From Tiliqua scincoides (lineage: Eukaryota > Chordata > Lepidosauria > Squamata > Scincidae), in assembly GCF_035046505.1 (NCBI RefSeq), contig NC_089821.1, positions 198,858,377-198,922,376 of the forward strand: DNA of 64,000 bases, in the 5' to 3' direction. Within the stretch, counting starts at the first letter, position 1, and each line of letters starts with the position of its first letter. The notes under the pieces are model-generated. The model ran no database searches, had not been told where the DNA came from, and saw only the letters and a list, made by a program, of their open reading frames with translations. Made by a program: the position numbers and the translations under genes. Below are positions 10,536 to 22,059 of the stretch, piece after piece.

Positions 10536-10856
10536 CAGACTTAGGGTAAGTGATTATGAAAACATCAGTATCCCTTACTTCGAAATCTTCCAATGTCTCA
10601 GGGCCCAATCCTATCCAATTTTCCAGTGCTGGTGCAGTTGTGCCAGTGGGGTCTGCGCTGCATCTTGTGGTGGAGGGGCAGTCTTGGGGCCTTCTCAAGG
10701 TATGGGAACATGGGTTCCCTTACCACGGGGCTACATTGTGGCTACACCAGCGCTGAAAAGTTGGATAGGATTAGGCCCTCATTGTATTCAGGTTGGACTG
10801 TTTCTTTTGTCAAATAAAATGCTTTAAAATCATGGACTATTTTGTCAGTAGCTGTG
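10536..10856 (-). pseudogene. SULT first coding exon, split by a MITE
   Basis: On the minus strand, 10856-10779 gives ATDKIVHDFKAFYLTKETVQ-PEYNE; after the inserted element, 10600-10536 continues TLEDFEVRDTDVFIITYPKS-G and stops at a good donor (ctg|gtaag). The PAPS-loop frame is intact, unlike the exon at 438-574, and the sequence differs enough to be a separate SULT paralog. No ATG is found at the expected place (ACA instead), and the insertion would disrupt the exon. No other exon of this copy is seen to its left. Confidence 0.75.
10601..10778. mobile_element. MITE of the GGGCCCAATCCTATCC family
   Basis: TIRs gggcccaatcctatccaat / ...gttggataggattaggccc; 3-bp flanking repeat TCA (10598-10600 and 10779-10781). 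Related elements at 23716-23893 (TGA flanks) and 53754-54002 (CAA flanks). The 3-bp duplication suggests a Harbinger-like mover, but this is inference. Confidence 0.8.
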
Positions 10857-11104
10857 GGAATCCGGCTAATTAGAAGTGAGCAAGAAGGTCTTTATCTCAA
10901 GTTCCATTTCAATCAGGGGAAATTTCTGATAAGGGTTAGCTGAGCATTGACTTCAAAGACATGCTAATTGGAAGTTGGCTATAGCTGTGATTCTCCAGTG
11001 GGGGGGGGGGTTTGAGAATGACCAACAAAAGCCTCAAGTGATTACATTGTTCTTTCAGATGTTTCAGCTGGACTGAGTCTCTGGTTGGTTAATACCTGCA
11101 TCCC

Positions 11105-12090
11105 AACTAGCATCCTCAGCTATTTCCCGTTTCTTTTTCACCTGCGGCAATGGTTATGTTCTGGCCACTCTGGAGGCGTTTAAGGGAAAGATTCTTTCCC
11201 AGGTTCTTTCCGGCTCTCCTGTCTGGTATAGGGCTGTTAACCAATCACTAGAACACATTCAAGCTTCCTTTTTGCGGAAGATTTTGGGTTTACCCAGGTG
11301 TGTTCCCTACTCGGTTCTATGTCTTGAGGTGGGGTTAACTCAGTTAAAGACTACTGCATTTTGGTTTCGGATTTTATTTAACCCTACCTCCTCTGGTCTA
11401 ATGCACCAATTGTCGGGTTCAGTTCTGCCTTTAGAGAGCGCCGATCTTTTAACTAAATTTAAGTCAATAGGGCTGGACATTGCAGAGCTAGGCATGATTG
11501 GCTGTGATGCAGCTTACAGAGACGTCAAAGAAAGAATTCTTTTATACTGAACAACAAGAGCTGCTAAGTGCTGCCAAAACCACATGCTCTCCATTCTATC
11601 TCCATGTTCCAGTCGGTTTTGGGAAGCCTGCCTCCTACTTTTATCATCTGGAGTGCCTGCAGGCTCCGAGAGCTTTCAGACTTGCAAGATGTAATGCTCT
11701 TCCATCGGCCTTGTTAACGGGCAGGTTCAGTGGTATTCCCTACTTGGAGAGGAAATGCAAGTGTGGTAGGGATAGTACTGAGACTCTAATACATACCTTT
11801 TTCTACTTCCCATTACATGACGCTGCATGCCAGAAATATCTAGGCCCATTGTTTGCTAGGATCCAGGCCTGGGAGGACTCAATCATGCTTCAGTCTCTCC
11901 TTTCCACACCTGAATCTGAGACCCTGGATAAGGTCGCTTCCTTTTTATCCGGGGTAATAGCCAGACAGAACTCGGGGCAGTGTGTGAGGAAAAGACTGAT
12001 GTTTATGTTGTGTTGTCTTTGTATATTTTTGTTTTGTTCTGTTTTTTCTCTGTATTTTATGCCAATGAAGGTCTTACTGATCTGAAATGA
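11105..12090 (+). mobile_element. Non-LTR retrotransposon (LINE) C-terminal fragment
   Basis: From about 11150 the translation reads ...WYRAVNQSLEHIQASFLRKI, LGLPRCVPYSVLCLEVGLTQ (frame of 11272-11550), then after a frameshift near 11520 continues to about 12030 with a Cys/His motif, KCKCGRDSTETLIHTFFYFP, typical of the post-RT domain. The end has a T-rich tract and 'tatgccaatgaaggtctta' before the 3' end. 5'-truncated, at least one frameshift. Clade not resolved. Confidence 0.7.
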
Positions 12091-12099
12091 ACTGGTTAA

Positions 12100-13732
12100 C
12101 ACCTAAGTTAAGAGATCAAAAATCTCGATGCTGGGAGAGGTGTGGCTTCCCTGTTCCATTCCAGTCATGGTGCAACCGATAGAAGATCTATGCTTATACT
12201 CAGAAGCTGGAAAGAAAGATCCAGGTGAAAGGGGTAAGTAAGTTTAGGAGCTTAGCTTTATTGTTTTAGCATTGTGCATGTTGTTATTGTATTTATTTTC
12301 TCAAGTACCTTAATGCCTTTCACAGTAATTTGTATCCTTACCTTTATTCTTTAAATAAATCTTTTATTGTTACAGGCTTGTGCCTGCGTGAGTACAAAGG
12401 AACTGGAGTTCATCTAAGCCTAGCCTAACTACCATGGAACATTCCAGTCTTGTAGGTTGTGACCCAGAAGTTGGGGGAGTTCAGAGCTTGCAAGTACTGG
12501 GAGAAGTAGCCTGTAGGGTTTCAGCACCCCCTTCGTCAGAGGGTTCCAAGCTGGGCATTGTGATGTATGTTTGGGAGCATTGCGGGACCCTCGGTGACCA
12601 AGGTGATGGAGCGATGTGTGGTCTGGAGCACCAGGCTGGGCTGCCTCTGGAGCCATGGAAGAGCCCACCTGCCCTCCCTGGATGGTTTAACTATTTTTGT
12701 GCCTTTTTTGGCCATGACCTGGAAGTGCTGCTGACATCATCATGTCACAATGTCATATGTCATTGGCACATCTGGGTCCAGAGCTCAACCACCACTGGCC
12801 GGGTGAGGTTGGGAAGCGCTACCCTTGGCTGAAGGACTGGCTGTGTAGGAGTGGTGGTGGCATACCAGGGCAGTTGCCATAAGAACTCATATACCCACCT
12901 GTTAGCATGTTGCTCGGCTAATCAAGTGCCTATGTGCTACAACTTGTACCCAACATTTGGTTTGTTTGCCTAGGAATTGTGCCCTGTGCTCTCCTAGTGT
13001 ATTAAAACCTTTGAGACTGTAGGATATGCAGGAACTAAATTGGAAACAGTAGCACATTCTCTCATGGAGTGTTAAAACCTTGAGCAGGAAGGTTCCCTAA
13101 GAACCAGACAGAGAACATACACTGCTGACTCACTGGAAGTGTTGGATCAGTGGGCCAGGAGTGTGTAAGAATGGTCTGTGGGAGATCCAGGACTATGATG
13201 GGGAGGCTGCAGAAGGTAGTGGGTCTGGCAACGTTGGCATGACATCTGACTGTGCAGGAACCGAAAATTCAGATCTGGGCAGCGCACAAGAGACACTATC
13301 ATTACCATAATTTGGATGGAGCTCTTTTTTCTTTTTAAAGGAATCACAACAATGTCATTTTGAATTCCTTTAACCTCTTTTATTACCCCAAATAACTTTA
13401 TTTAGACAGTAAACCCCTTGGGGGTATGATCTTTAGCACAAAAATGTTCTGAACCTATAGAGTGGAGTGTGGGATAAATCAAATGAATAAATACTCAGAA
13501 ACACAACTAAATGCAGCATTTCACACTTGCAACATTATATTGTCATCTTTTTAAACGGTTCATTGTAATGATTCATTGTTCCTTGTATTCCAAAACTTCA
13601 GTCATTGATTGAAGATGTCTGGAAAGATGCCTCTTCACGTTCCCTCCTTGTAATGCTTCATTCCTCCCTTTAAAGCCATTTCTGCCCAATGCTACACATA
13701 GGCAGCAGGGACCAAACGTGTATACCTGTCGG
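12100..13732. other. Unresolved repeat-like stretch
   Basis: No gene found. 12330-12375 (ttctttaaataaatcttttattg, then ttacaggc) looks like a polyadenylation region of an old LTR-type repeat, but no paired end was found. 12690-12800 carries a worn hAT-like end resembling 41640-41760. Confidence 0.35.
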
Positions 13733-13837
13733 CAGGGCTTTTTTTGTAATAGAATATAGAACGCGCCGGAACAGCATTCCGGCACCTTTTTCCCCCCCAC
13801 TAGCTCCACCCCTTTTTTCTTTTTTCTTTTTTTGCAC

Positions 13838-14020
13838 TGCTGGCTAGGGCGGGATTCAAACCTCTGACCCCGTACTCCACAGCCCAGCACTCTCTCCATT
13901 GGGCTATAGGAACTCCTGTAGTCAAAAGTGCTTTTTACACTGCTGGCTAATCAAACCTCTGACCTTGCGCTCTACAGCCCAGCACACTCTCCATTGGGCT
14001 ATAGGAACTCCTGTAGTCAA
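13838..14020 (-). repeat. Two tRNA-like (pol III) heads in tandem
   Basis: The minus strand reads 'tcctatagcccaatggagag' (A-box-like) and 'cagaggtttgaatcccgcc' (B-box-like) at 13855-13920, and again with a slightly damaged second box at 13932-14020. A T run on the minus-strand side is absent, but an A-rich tract follows the first head. SINE-type, not functional tRNA genes. Confidence 0.65.
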
Positions 14021-14105
14021 AGTGCTCAGAACTAATATATAAGGTCTTGAACCCAGCTGGTGGCCATCAGCACCTCAAGTATTAGTTCCAAACACTTTGA
14101 ATCTA

Positions 14106-14440
14106 ACAGCTCCTATGGCTTAGTTGCTAAAGTGCTGGTTTGTGGAGCCAAAGGTTGGGGGTTCAAATCCCAATCAGGAATAATTTTTTTCCTTTTTTTT
14201 TTTTTAGGTGGGGAGGTGCTCCATGGCTGCAAAATATAAAGGTTGGTTGCCAGTTGCCAAAAGGGGGGCCAGTTGAGGCTGCAAAACTCCTCAAAGTTCA
14301 GTCCCAGGAGGGATTTTTTTTTGCTTTTTTTTTTTTTAAGTCCCAGGTAGGACTTAACCCACAGCCACCAGCAGGGGGCTCACTCCAGGAGCTACAGCAG
14401 CAGTTACCAGCCAGGGCAGGTGTTCTGAACCCTCCTCCCT
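14106..14440 (+). repeat. tRNA-like SINE head with T-rich tail
   Basis: 'tcctatggcttagttgctaa' (A-box-like) and 'ggttgggggttcaaatccca' (B box) about 50 bp apart, followed by T runs that could end pol III transcription. Related to the two heads on the other strand at 13838-14020. Confidence 0.65.
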
Positions 14441-14678
14441 GAAGAGTCCTGTAGAAGATACATGCACGCACATAATCATCAAAGACTATTGGGGGGATCC
14501 TGTATTTGGAGCCCTCCCTATCTCAGCACAAGAGACTGAAAGCCTGAAAGGTCCAAGGCAGACACTCCCAATGGGTGATGGGGGTAGACCTGATCCCTGC
14601 CAGGTCTTTCGCACCCCTTTATGTTTCACTCTAGCTGTGGCAGGAGTGCTTTTGCTATCAGGGAGCTCACACAGGATG

Positions 14679-14681
<3 letters not shown>

Positions 14682-14713
<32 letters not shown>
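14682..14713. repeat. (GT)n microsatellite
   Basis: Sixteen GT units, inside the hAT element; an AAATA/ATAA repeat follows at 14774-14803. Confidence 0.95.
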
Positions 14714-14715
<2 letters not shown>

Positions 14716-15002
14716 TTATTGACTACGTCTAGTTGTATCTTATTACTTATTTCTCCATTAAAAAATGGTTTAAAAATAAATAATAAATAAATAAATAAAT
14801 AAAAGATTAACAAGTTGTGAGTTCCTGCGCTTTTTTTTTTTTTTTTTTTTTTTACAAAAAAAACACTGCCTGTCGGCCAGGCAAAAATGGGTCAAAGATC
14901 TCTCTTCTCGCTCTTGAGTGTACAGAACTTGTGCTTTTCACTACATTCTTGATGCTTATTGCAATAATTCCATAGTGTTGGAATTGTTAGGGCACTGAGG
15001 GG

Positions 15003-15090
15003 CCAATCCTCTCCAAACTTACTTGGGAGTAAACCCCATTGACTATCATGGGGCTTACATCTGAGTAGACATGCATAGGATTGGGTTCTA
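15003..15090. repeat. Small ~85-bp palindromic-ended repeat
   Basis: Ends 'ccaatcctctcc' and 'cataggattggg' around 'gggagtaaaccccattgact' and 'tctgagtagacatg'. Other copies or parts: 39695-39745, 41770-41812, 51288-51348, 5215-5290. Confidence 0.65.
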
Positions 15091-15779
15091 AGTGTCTGAC
15101 AGCCCAGCCCAGCCCAATGCAGGGTTGGGTTGCCAGTTGTAGAGCATTATGTTGCAAAATGACTGTCAATAGCATGTGCAGCAGGCCATTGGTGGCCATT
15201 CTGCACATGCTGCTGCAGCAAGGGGAAGCAGTACTGCAGCTGTACCCCCTTCATGCCTACTGGGGCCTGTTAGCCAGTGGGGGTGGATGGGTGGGCAGGG
15301 ACTAACTGGGCCCAGAGGGGAGATAAATGGGAGCAGGGAGATGGCTGGAGGGGGTGGAACTGGAAGCAATGGCACAAGCTGGATCTTATCTCTTCCATCC
15401 CAAAGCCTCCTTTCCTCTCTCAGATATGGGCCATGAGGCTGCTCAGGGCTTACCAGGAAGTAAGTATAAATGTTTTATCATACTTCCCAGTTTCTAATAC
15501 TTCAGGTTGCTCCCTCCCCACTGGAAACAGTGTGCACTTTTTTGGCACCACTACATCAGTGGGGTGGGGGAAAGGAGAGGTTTGGCCCTGAGGCTGCAAT
15601 CCTGATGCATGAGGAAATCAGAAAAAGGAAGGGTTGTAGGGAAGGATTTTAGGGGTCCCTGCTCTGCCAACCCCAGCTGCTAACTAAAGATGGGGAGAGA
15701 AGGGGAGAAAAAAGGGGGGAGAAGAAGGGAAACAGTTCCAGGCACAAGATAGTTACCTGTCCTGTAGAGCAGTTGGAGT
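15091..15779. other. Unannotated GC-richer stretch
   Basis: Open frames occur on both strands but resemble no known family. No promoter-type CpG cluster. Purine-rich run at 15690-15730. Confidence 0.35.
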
Positions 15780-16480
15780 GGGGGGGGGGGGAAGTCCTGT
15801 GGAGAGGACCCTCTGATACAACACAGATGTGTTGGGCCTTGGAGAGAGAAAGCTTATGAGAGGAAGCCCTCTCTTATAAGGGGTTGAGAGACAGACTGAG
15901 CTGGATGGTAGCTTGGTTGCTAACACAAGGCTGGGTGCTTGGAATATGTATACATTTGAATGGGGATCAGGATGTCAGTTATCCAATGGGGTCAATGGCT
16001 GGCTTCCTAGAAGGGGAACTTACAAAGACTGAGTGGAAACAATACCAACACAAAGCAGTTCAAGTTTGCATACAGTAATGTAGGAGATGCTTAAACAGTG
16101 ATTGGATTAAAACACAAGACTTCCTCCCATAATGTGACTGTGGGGGGCGGGGGGGGGGTTGTGTAACCAAGGGCTTCTGTGTAGGTACAATACAATGAAT
16201 CATTTGCATAAACAGTGATTGGATTAAGACACAAGACTTCCTTGCATAAAGTGTGACTATGGGGTGGTGGTGGTTGCATAACCATGAGCTTGTGGCTTGA
16301 CTAGAGTCCTGGAAATGTGGCCTGTATGCTGGGAGAACAGTTTAGCTTGCATGATATTATAACCACATAGAAAATCACATAGAAACCACATAGAAAATAT
16401 ATAGAAGATATATAGAAAATCACAGCTAAAAGGCAAAAGGGGATTTTCACGTAACATGGGTTCCCGATTGAGTTTATAGC
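15780..16480. repeat. Interspersed repeat 'A', copy 1 (class uncertain)
   Basis: Matches 28516-29165 in the same order: 'ggtgcttggaatatgta', then 'aaacagtgattggattaag' present more than once, 'gcataaccatgagcttgtgg', and 'ggggattttcacgtaacat' at the end. A short internal tandem (16080-16260) repeats the 'cagtgattggatta...acaagacttcct' block. Possibly an old LTR-type repeat; no ends confirmed. Confidence 0.55.
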
Positions 16481-16629
16481 CTCTGTGGCTATTTGCTGGG
16501 CACATTTACCCAGCACATGTAACATGTAACCACATTTACATGACAAGTCTGGAAAAAATGCAAGGGGGAGCAAACTGCTGGCTCAGGGGGGGCAAAGCCC
16601 CCCCAGGCCCCCCCAGCTACAGCCCCGGG

Positions 16630-16990
16630 CAGCGGCTCGGTAAGGAGCCCCAACGGTGCACAGGGAGCACGACTTGCCCACGCGCAGAGCTCTCCAAGCG
16701 CAGCTGCGCCAGTTCAGGGCACATCTCAGCAGCTCCGCCTGGGCGCAGCAGAAGCAACAACGAAGCTGGGCATGCCCTGAAGGCGAAGCCAGTTGCTTTG
16801 CAGTGCCCTTTCATCAGGTGCCAGCAGAGAGCAAATTTCGGGTTTGATGCTCTGCGTGCCAAGATCTGTGCGAGGCAGGGGAACATGCTGGCTTCGGGGC
16901 TGAGAGGGAAGTCTCTATTTGCAGACTGAGGGCTGCCAGCTGCTTCGTTTCTTCCCCAGTGGAGCTCATTTGCACACTGCAGGCAGACAT
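16630..16990. pseudogene. Remnant of DHRS1 5' flank
   Basis: 'gagccccaacggtgcacagg', 'gcgcagagctctcc' and 'gcgcagcagaagcaac' line up with the 5' flank at 38225-38300 in the same orientation. No SDR coding follows. Suggests one more DHRS1 module that lost its gene. Confidence 0.5.
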
Positions 16991-17190
16991 CCAAAAGGTG
17001 GAACTTTGCCCGTCATGCTCCCTATATATGCTGCTCCATTTCTGCCTGGGATGCACTTGTTAAAGGCACAGGAATCTGCTGGCTTAGAAGGGTGAGAGGG
17101 AGAATTCTTCCTTTCAGTGTCAGCCCCATAGAAAGGCCTCTTAATAGAGACTTGAGAGGGGCTGAGCGCAGTGCACCAGCACCCGCAGAA
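16991..17190 (+). repeat. Partial copy of the 18.3/47.5-kb SINE segment
   Basis: 'gcagacatccaaaaggtgga' through 'gcctcttaatagagacttg' parallels 18275-18480 and 47560-47960; the tRNA-like part is mostly missing. It joins directly to the inverted duplicate at 17195. Confidence 0.65.
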
Positions 17191-17194
17191 GCTT

Positions 17195-18235
17195 TTTCTC
17201 TGGCCCTTAGGCTCTCAGCTGCTGAGCAGTGCTGAGGTGTTACTGCTACAAGGGCAGCCCCCACAACAATTGGGCTCTCCTATATCTTGAAATATGATAA
17301 AGATTTGTGTGTTCTTTCTTCTGTCATTTGAAGTTAATGAATTCTTAAGTGAGAAAAAGTGCTAATTTTTGGTTATAAGTTGTTTAATGACATCACTTCC
17401 TGCCTAGCGACATCACTTCCAGCCCTCAGCAGGCATCATGAATGCCACTCGGCCCTTCGGATGAAATGAGTTTGACACTCCTGTTCTGAGCGGTTTTGCC
17501 CATGTGCTGAGCAAATATAGACTGTCGAACATGTATTATTGAATTGCTCTTTTTATAAAAAGACATCCACGCTGAGCTTATCTCCCCATTATTGACTAGA
17601 TACAAGTACTCATTTCATACTCGGGCCGTACGAGTCAATATTATACCTCTTTGCTATTATCAGATGCCAGCTCAACCATTATATACATGGTTGCGAAATT
17701 CCTTGCAGCTGCAATAAATATTCGTAGGAAGATGATTAAGGATGATAACTCCCTTATTTAACACAGGAGCTTTTGGCAATTGTGGCTCCTTTTATTATCT
17801 AGGTGACACGATAAATTGGATGAATGTTTTTATTATGCTTATAGATTTGAGTTTATTTCAGAAATTAAATTAGTATAACAGGGATTTATGGATTTTTTAA
17901 AAAAACCAATAGTAATTCTTAGTTTAATTTTAAAGTATTATCCTGTTGAAATATATAATTAATTTAAGTTGCCCTTGAGCTTGGTCATGATATAGTTGTA
18001 AGCTTGCATTGTTAATTTGTACTGTTACTTCTATGCTGGTCTGAGACCGTTAAGTAAACTACTACTGCTACTACACAGAATCTGCGAAAGCAAATACATT
18101 TCTTAGTTGCAGAGCTACTTTTAATATTTCTGAAGTACCAGAGTGATTAAGAATACACACAAAAAAGGAAGGACTTGAGCTAATAATTGAACGTGGAATT
18201 ATGAGAAAAAGGTTTTATAGCTATAGGCGTACAAG
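17195..18235. repeat. Inverted duplicate of 3012-4060
   Basis: Reverse complement of the segment downstream of DHRS1 copy 1, including a truncated hAT element at 17195-17485 (end ...TTTGACACTCCTG). Differences are few. Confidence 0.8.
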
Positions 18236-18274
18236 ATGAAAGGCTCACTTCACTTGCACACTGTGAGCTGTGTT

Positions 18275-18650
18275 GCAGGCAGACATCCAACAGGTGGAGC
18301 TTTTCCCATCATGCTCCCTATATGGGGAAGTGTTTCTCCTGCTCCATTTCTGCCTGGGATGCACTTGTTAAAGGCACAGGAATCTGCTGGGTCAGAGGGG
18401 TGAGAGGGAGAATTCTTCCTTTCGGTGTCAGCCCCATAGAAAGGCCTCTGAATAGAGACTTGGCAGAGGCTGTGGCTCAGTGGTCCAGCACATGCTTTGC
18501 CAGTTAGGGGCCAGATTCAGCCTTTGGCATCTCTAGGTAGGGCAGCAAAAAATCCTGGAGAGTCACAGCTAGTCCATGAGCTAGATTACCCAGTGGGTGA
18601 GTCAGTATAAAGCCCTATTCATCCCCCCCCCCCCCGGGACAAATGCCGAA
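18275..18650 (+). repeat. tRNA-derived SINE plus flank, mirrored at 47385-47770
   Basis: Contains 'aggctgtggctcagtggtcc' (A-box-like), 'ggggccagattcagcctttg' where the B box should be, and the 'tctctaggtagggcagc' body of a squamate tRNA-SINE. The 61-codon open frame here is identical on the opposite strand at 47532-47717, so the two copies are nearly the same. Confidence 0.8.
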
Positions 18651-19214
18651 GGTAGGGAGAGATGCCCTCTGTAGAGAACTGCCAAAGGGAAATAAAACTG
18701 ACAGTGCTTTTGGAATCTTCCTAGGTCACACACTTTTCTCTGTGGAAACCTAATGTATTCCTTTTTAGCTTGATGAGGCTGGTCTTTGGTTGGAAAGGTG
18801 GAATTTAGGAATATTTCTGGAGCTCCTTGTCCCACTGAATTAATGCATCCTGTAGCTGCTTGCACTAACGGGGCACCCACTTGTGAGGAGAAAGGTTGAA
18901 TACAAATTGATTCCACAAACGTAACATGTCCCACTAGTGTTCTGTTTCACATAACTATAGCGCAGCTGTTTCTCATTTGTTCTCCACAGAACCACTTTGC
19001 ATGCTTCACCTATTGGAAGTACCTCCAGAAGTAACTGGCACGTATGTCATTGCCAGTTACTTTTGGATTCGGAGGCCAAACGCAGCACATCAAACACCAG
19101 TAAAAGGCTCAGGACGGATAGGAGGGCTTTTTGATCATGTGAAAAATGCACACTGGTGCTCTACTGGCAGAGCTGAGCTTCCTACTGGTGCTTGTCTTAC
19201 TGTGTCGTTGGTCT
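18651..19214. other. Unannotated stretch
   Basis: No host gene recognised. A short direct/inverted 'agtaactggca..tgccagttac' motif lies at 19030-19062. Confidence 0.35.
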
Positions 19215-20272
19215 CTCTGCTATCCCAAATAGATGATTGTGGAGATCCATTTTGTTAAAAGGCTATGCGTGTGTGCACAGACTGACCATTTGAAACCCAC
19301 ATGGGAATAGCAGGTGCAGCACCTGTTTATGTGCAGAATTTCCTGAAATACTCAGCTCTAGATATGCATGTGAGACTCTAAGTTCATCAGGACATTTTTC
19401 TCTGAGCAGATTTCATACTTTCCTGGGGATTTTAGTGGGCATATTACTGATAGCCAATTTGGTTGCCTCACTGCAAAGCTTGATGTTGTGGCATAAGGAA
19501 AGAGACTTCTGCTTAGCTACACTGCTTTTGTTGTACAGCCTATCTTTTTAATTAACCTCTTTTTTTGGTCTGGTTTTGTAAGGCTCATTGTCAGTTTTCT
19601 CAATTCTTTACAGCTCAGATGATTCCTTGAAAGACGGAACATTGCAAGAATGATGTCTGATGTGTTGACACAGTTTCCTGACCAATGTATTTAGTATCTT
19701 TTTATGTACTTTGAAATAAACATTAAAAAAATGGAAAACATATCTGTGTATGTCTTGATCTTTGTACTGCCCTGTGGGGACATAAAACATTGGATCCTAA
19801 ATTAGCATTACAGCAGAGTATTATATAATCTGCTCATATTTAGGTGTGACTGTTGTAAGCTTAGAAAATTGAGTTAAGGACTATATTAAGATCAAACATG
19901 GTGACAAGATGTCATAATCGTAAAAAAGGACAAGGCATCCCAAAATGTAGGACATCTTAATTAGGACATAAAATAAAAGCTAGAAGCACCTGTATGTTGA
20001 TTTCATGTGGATAATTTAAACAATATATTATTAAATTTAAAACTATATTACATATAATTTATTAATCACAAAAAGGCTGTGCACTGCCTGCAGGGGCCTG
20101 AACACACTGACGTTCTTTTCCAGGACACAAGGCTAAAAATGAGGACAAGTCCTGGAAAAAGAGGACGTCTGGTAACCATGAGCATGATCTACATGGCTGA
20201 TTTCACTGTTTTGTTGGGCTTTGTTCAAGAGCAGGGAGAAGAACAAGGACTATAAAATTAGCACTCACTACC
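19215..20272. repeat. Segmental-duplication unit 'W', copy 1
   Basis: Matched inverted at 53241-54260 and in part at 25855-25968 + 26757-26918. Includes 'ttgaaagacggaacattgca' and an AATAAA at 19714. No protein recognised; could be an old UTR or intron carried with the SULT/DHRS1 modules. Confidence 0.7.
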
Positions 20273-20853
20273 AGCCCAATCCTGAGCTGCCTGGGGTGCG
20301 CGGCTGCAGCGGCGCTGAGAATGGCTGCCGCCGCATCCTGCGCACCTCAGCCTGCCGCGGGTGGCGCCCTGGGAGAAGGGGACTTTTGTCCCCTTCTTCC
20401 AGGTAAGGGAAGCAGCCCTGCAATAGGGCTACTCACTTTACCGCTGACCTAAAGGTCGGCTGTAAGGTAAAGGCGTTCGTGTAGGGCGCCGAGCCCCACA
20501 CAAACGCATTGGATTCGGTGGAGTGGAGCTCCATGGGACCCGCCTCCCTCCCTCCCCGGCATGCCTCCCGCCCACCCTCTCTCCATCTCCCGCCTCCCAT
20601 CACACCTCCTCCCCACCCTCTCTCCGCCCTCTGCCTGCCTCCCCCCTCCCCGGAACGCCTCCTCCCTGCCCCTGCTTACCATGCTATGGCTTGGTGGTCC
20701 ATGAGACTGCCAAACAGCAGAGGACAGGTGCCCGGCCAGCGCTGGGCTAGCACGGGCATTGGCCCGGCGGTAAGCCTCGCAGACGTGCCTTATGGCATGT
20801 TTGTGACAGTGCACTCCGGCGGAAACCCGGAGCGCTGAGCTCAGGATTGGGCT
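20273..20853. mobile_element. MITE of the AGCCCAATCCTG family
   Basis: TIRs agcccaatcctgagct / gagctcaggattgggct. GC-rich interior. Absent at the matching place in the inverted copy of this region (around 53220-53250), so it inserted after that duplication. Relatives at 8490-8730 and 54647-55169. Confidence 0.8.
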
Positions 20854-20856
20854 CTC

Positions 20857-21340
20857 AGTCATGCCTAATCATTGAATATCTATGTCTTGGATCTTGAGGT
20901 GTATTCTGTGGCTGATTGCCTGTTTGCAAGTATTTCTCCTTGTGAGGTAGGTATGTGCACTCCACAATAGAAAAGAGGCAGGGAACAGCCTATAACAACT
21001 TGTATATCTCCCCCTTTAGACAGTAGGTGGATAAAATTCAAAAAACTTCACCCCTCTTAGATAGTAAATGGGTAAAGTTCTAGTTCAAAAAACTAGATGA
21101 GTTTTTGAGTGGGAGAGAAACTGACTTTGCGTATATTTATTTTTTGAAGAGTCCCAGATGAATATTTCTGAAAAGGCTACCACCAGCCATTTTATTATAG
21201 TTGTACAGAAAACACTCATTAAGAAATACAGGAACAGGGGGAGAAGTTCTCAAATGGATACAAGCACAATTGCGGAGAATGGTTTGTCACAGATCATGAC
21301 TGAAAGCACGGATACTAGCCATTTGAAAATCATATGGAGG
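20857..21340. repeat. Segmental-duplication unit 'X', copy 1
   Basis: 'cattgaatatct..gtcttggatcttgaggt' through 'gagaagttctcaaatgg'. Other copies: 28395-28515 (part), 35855-36180, 39745-40090, and 52560-53240 inverted. No coding recognised. Confidence 0.75.
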
Positions 21341-22059
21341 CTGGTTTTCCTTCTGAAACTGTTTACCATGAGTGTGATTCCTTGAAATCATAATATGTGC
21401 TCTTTCTGCAGTATTTTCTTTCATCATGCAGGCCTCGATAGCTGTACAACTGTTTTCTCCTAATTCCAAGTTATTTATGTTCCTTGACCTGAAGCTAATC
21501 TCTGCTATATAAAATTGCAATACAAAGTTTAATTTAGTTATTTGGTTTTCTCTGTAAACCGCTTTGTGAACTTTTCATTGAAAAGTGGTGTATAAATACT
21601 GTTGATAATAATTTAAATGAGCAGAATCAAAAGCATGGTTGTAATACCTTGTATCTCCATAAGGGGGAGAAATAACAGCACAATCTTCTCAGATACCACA
21701 ATCTGTCATAGTGAATATTTATTAGAAGCCTAGTTTGTTTTGCTGTTTTTGAAATACAGCAGTGATTAGCTCCAGGACATGGAACTTGAAATAAAGTGGA
21801 ATTAGGAGAAAACAGTTGCACAGCTCATTCATGATGAAGAAAGAGCACTTGTGCTTTCAAGGCATCATACAGAAAATCCCTAGTTTCAGAGGGAAAGTAA
21901 AGAACTGCCTCAAAATGATTTTCAAAGGGGAGAAATTGCTCTTTCCAAAAGAGAGACCAAGAGTTGAGCCATTTACCAGTTGTAAAAAATACAACCTCTG
22001 AATGGAATGATGAACAATCAGAAAATGACAAATGTAAGACTCCTCATCCCATCCTAAGG
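21341..22059. repeat. Segmental-duplication unit 'Y' (DHRS1 3' flank), copy 1
   Basis: Matches 36180-36815, both lying on the 3' side of minus-strand DHRS1 copies. 21340-21540 also recurs at 49715-49900 after the plus-strand copy 3, and 21605-21740 recurs inverted at 49935-50060. Confidence 0.75.

Larger units (their letters stand above)
13733..14868. mobile_element. 1.1-kb hAT element carrying tRNA-like sequences
   Basis: Ends CAGGGCTTTTTTTGTAA and TTACAAAAAAAACACTG are inverted repeats; perfect 8-bp target duplication CCTGTCGG at 13725-13732 and 14869-14876. Inside are two minus-strand and one plus-strand tRNA-like heads (separate entries), long T runs, a GT repeat and an AAATA repeat, but no transposase. 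Confidence 0.88.

Noticed and set aside
13838-14175. tRNA genes
   Set aside because: A- and B-box-like words are present, but no full cloverleaf; they lie inside a transposon with T-rich tails, so SINE-type heads fit better.
20273-20853. CpG island promoter at 20.3-20.8 kb
   Set aside because: The GC-rich block is bounded by inverted repeats shared with two other MITEs and is missing from the mirror duplicate.
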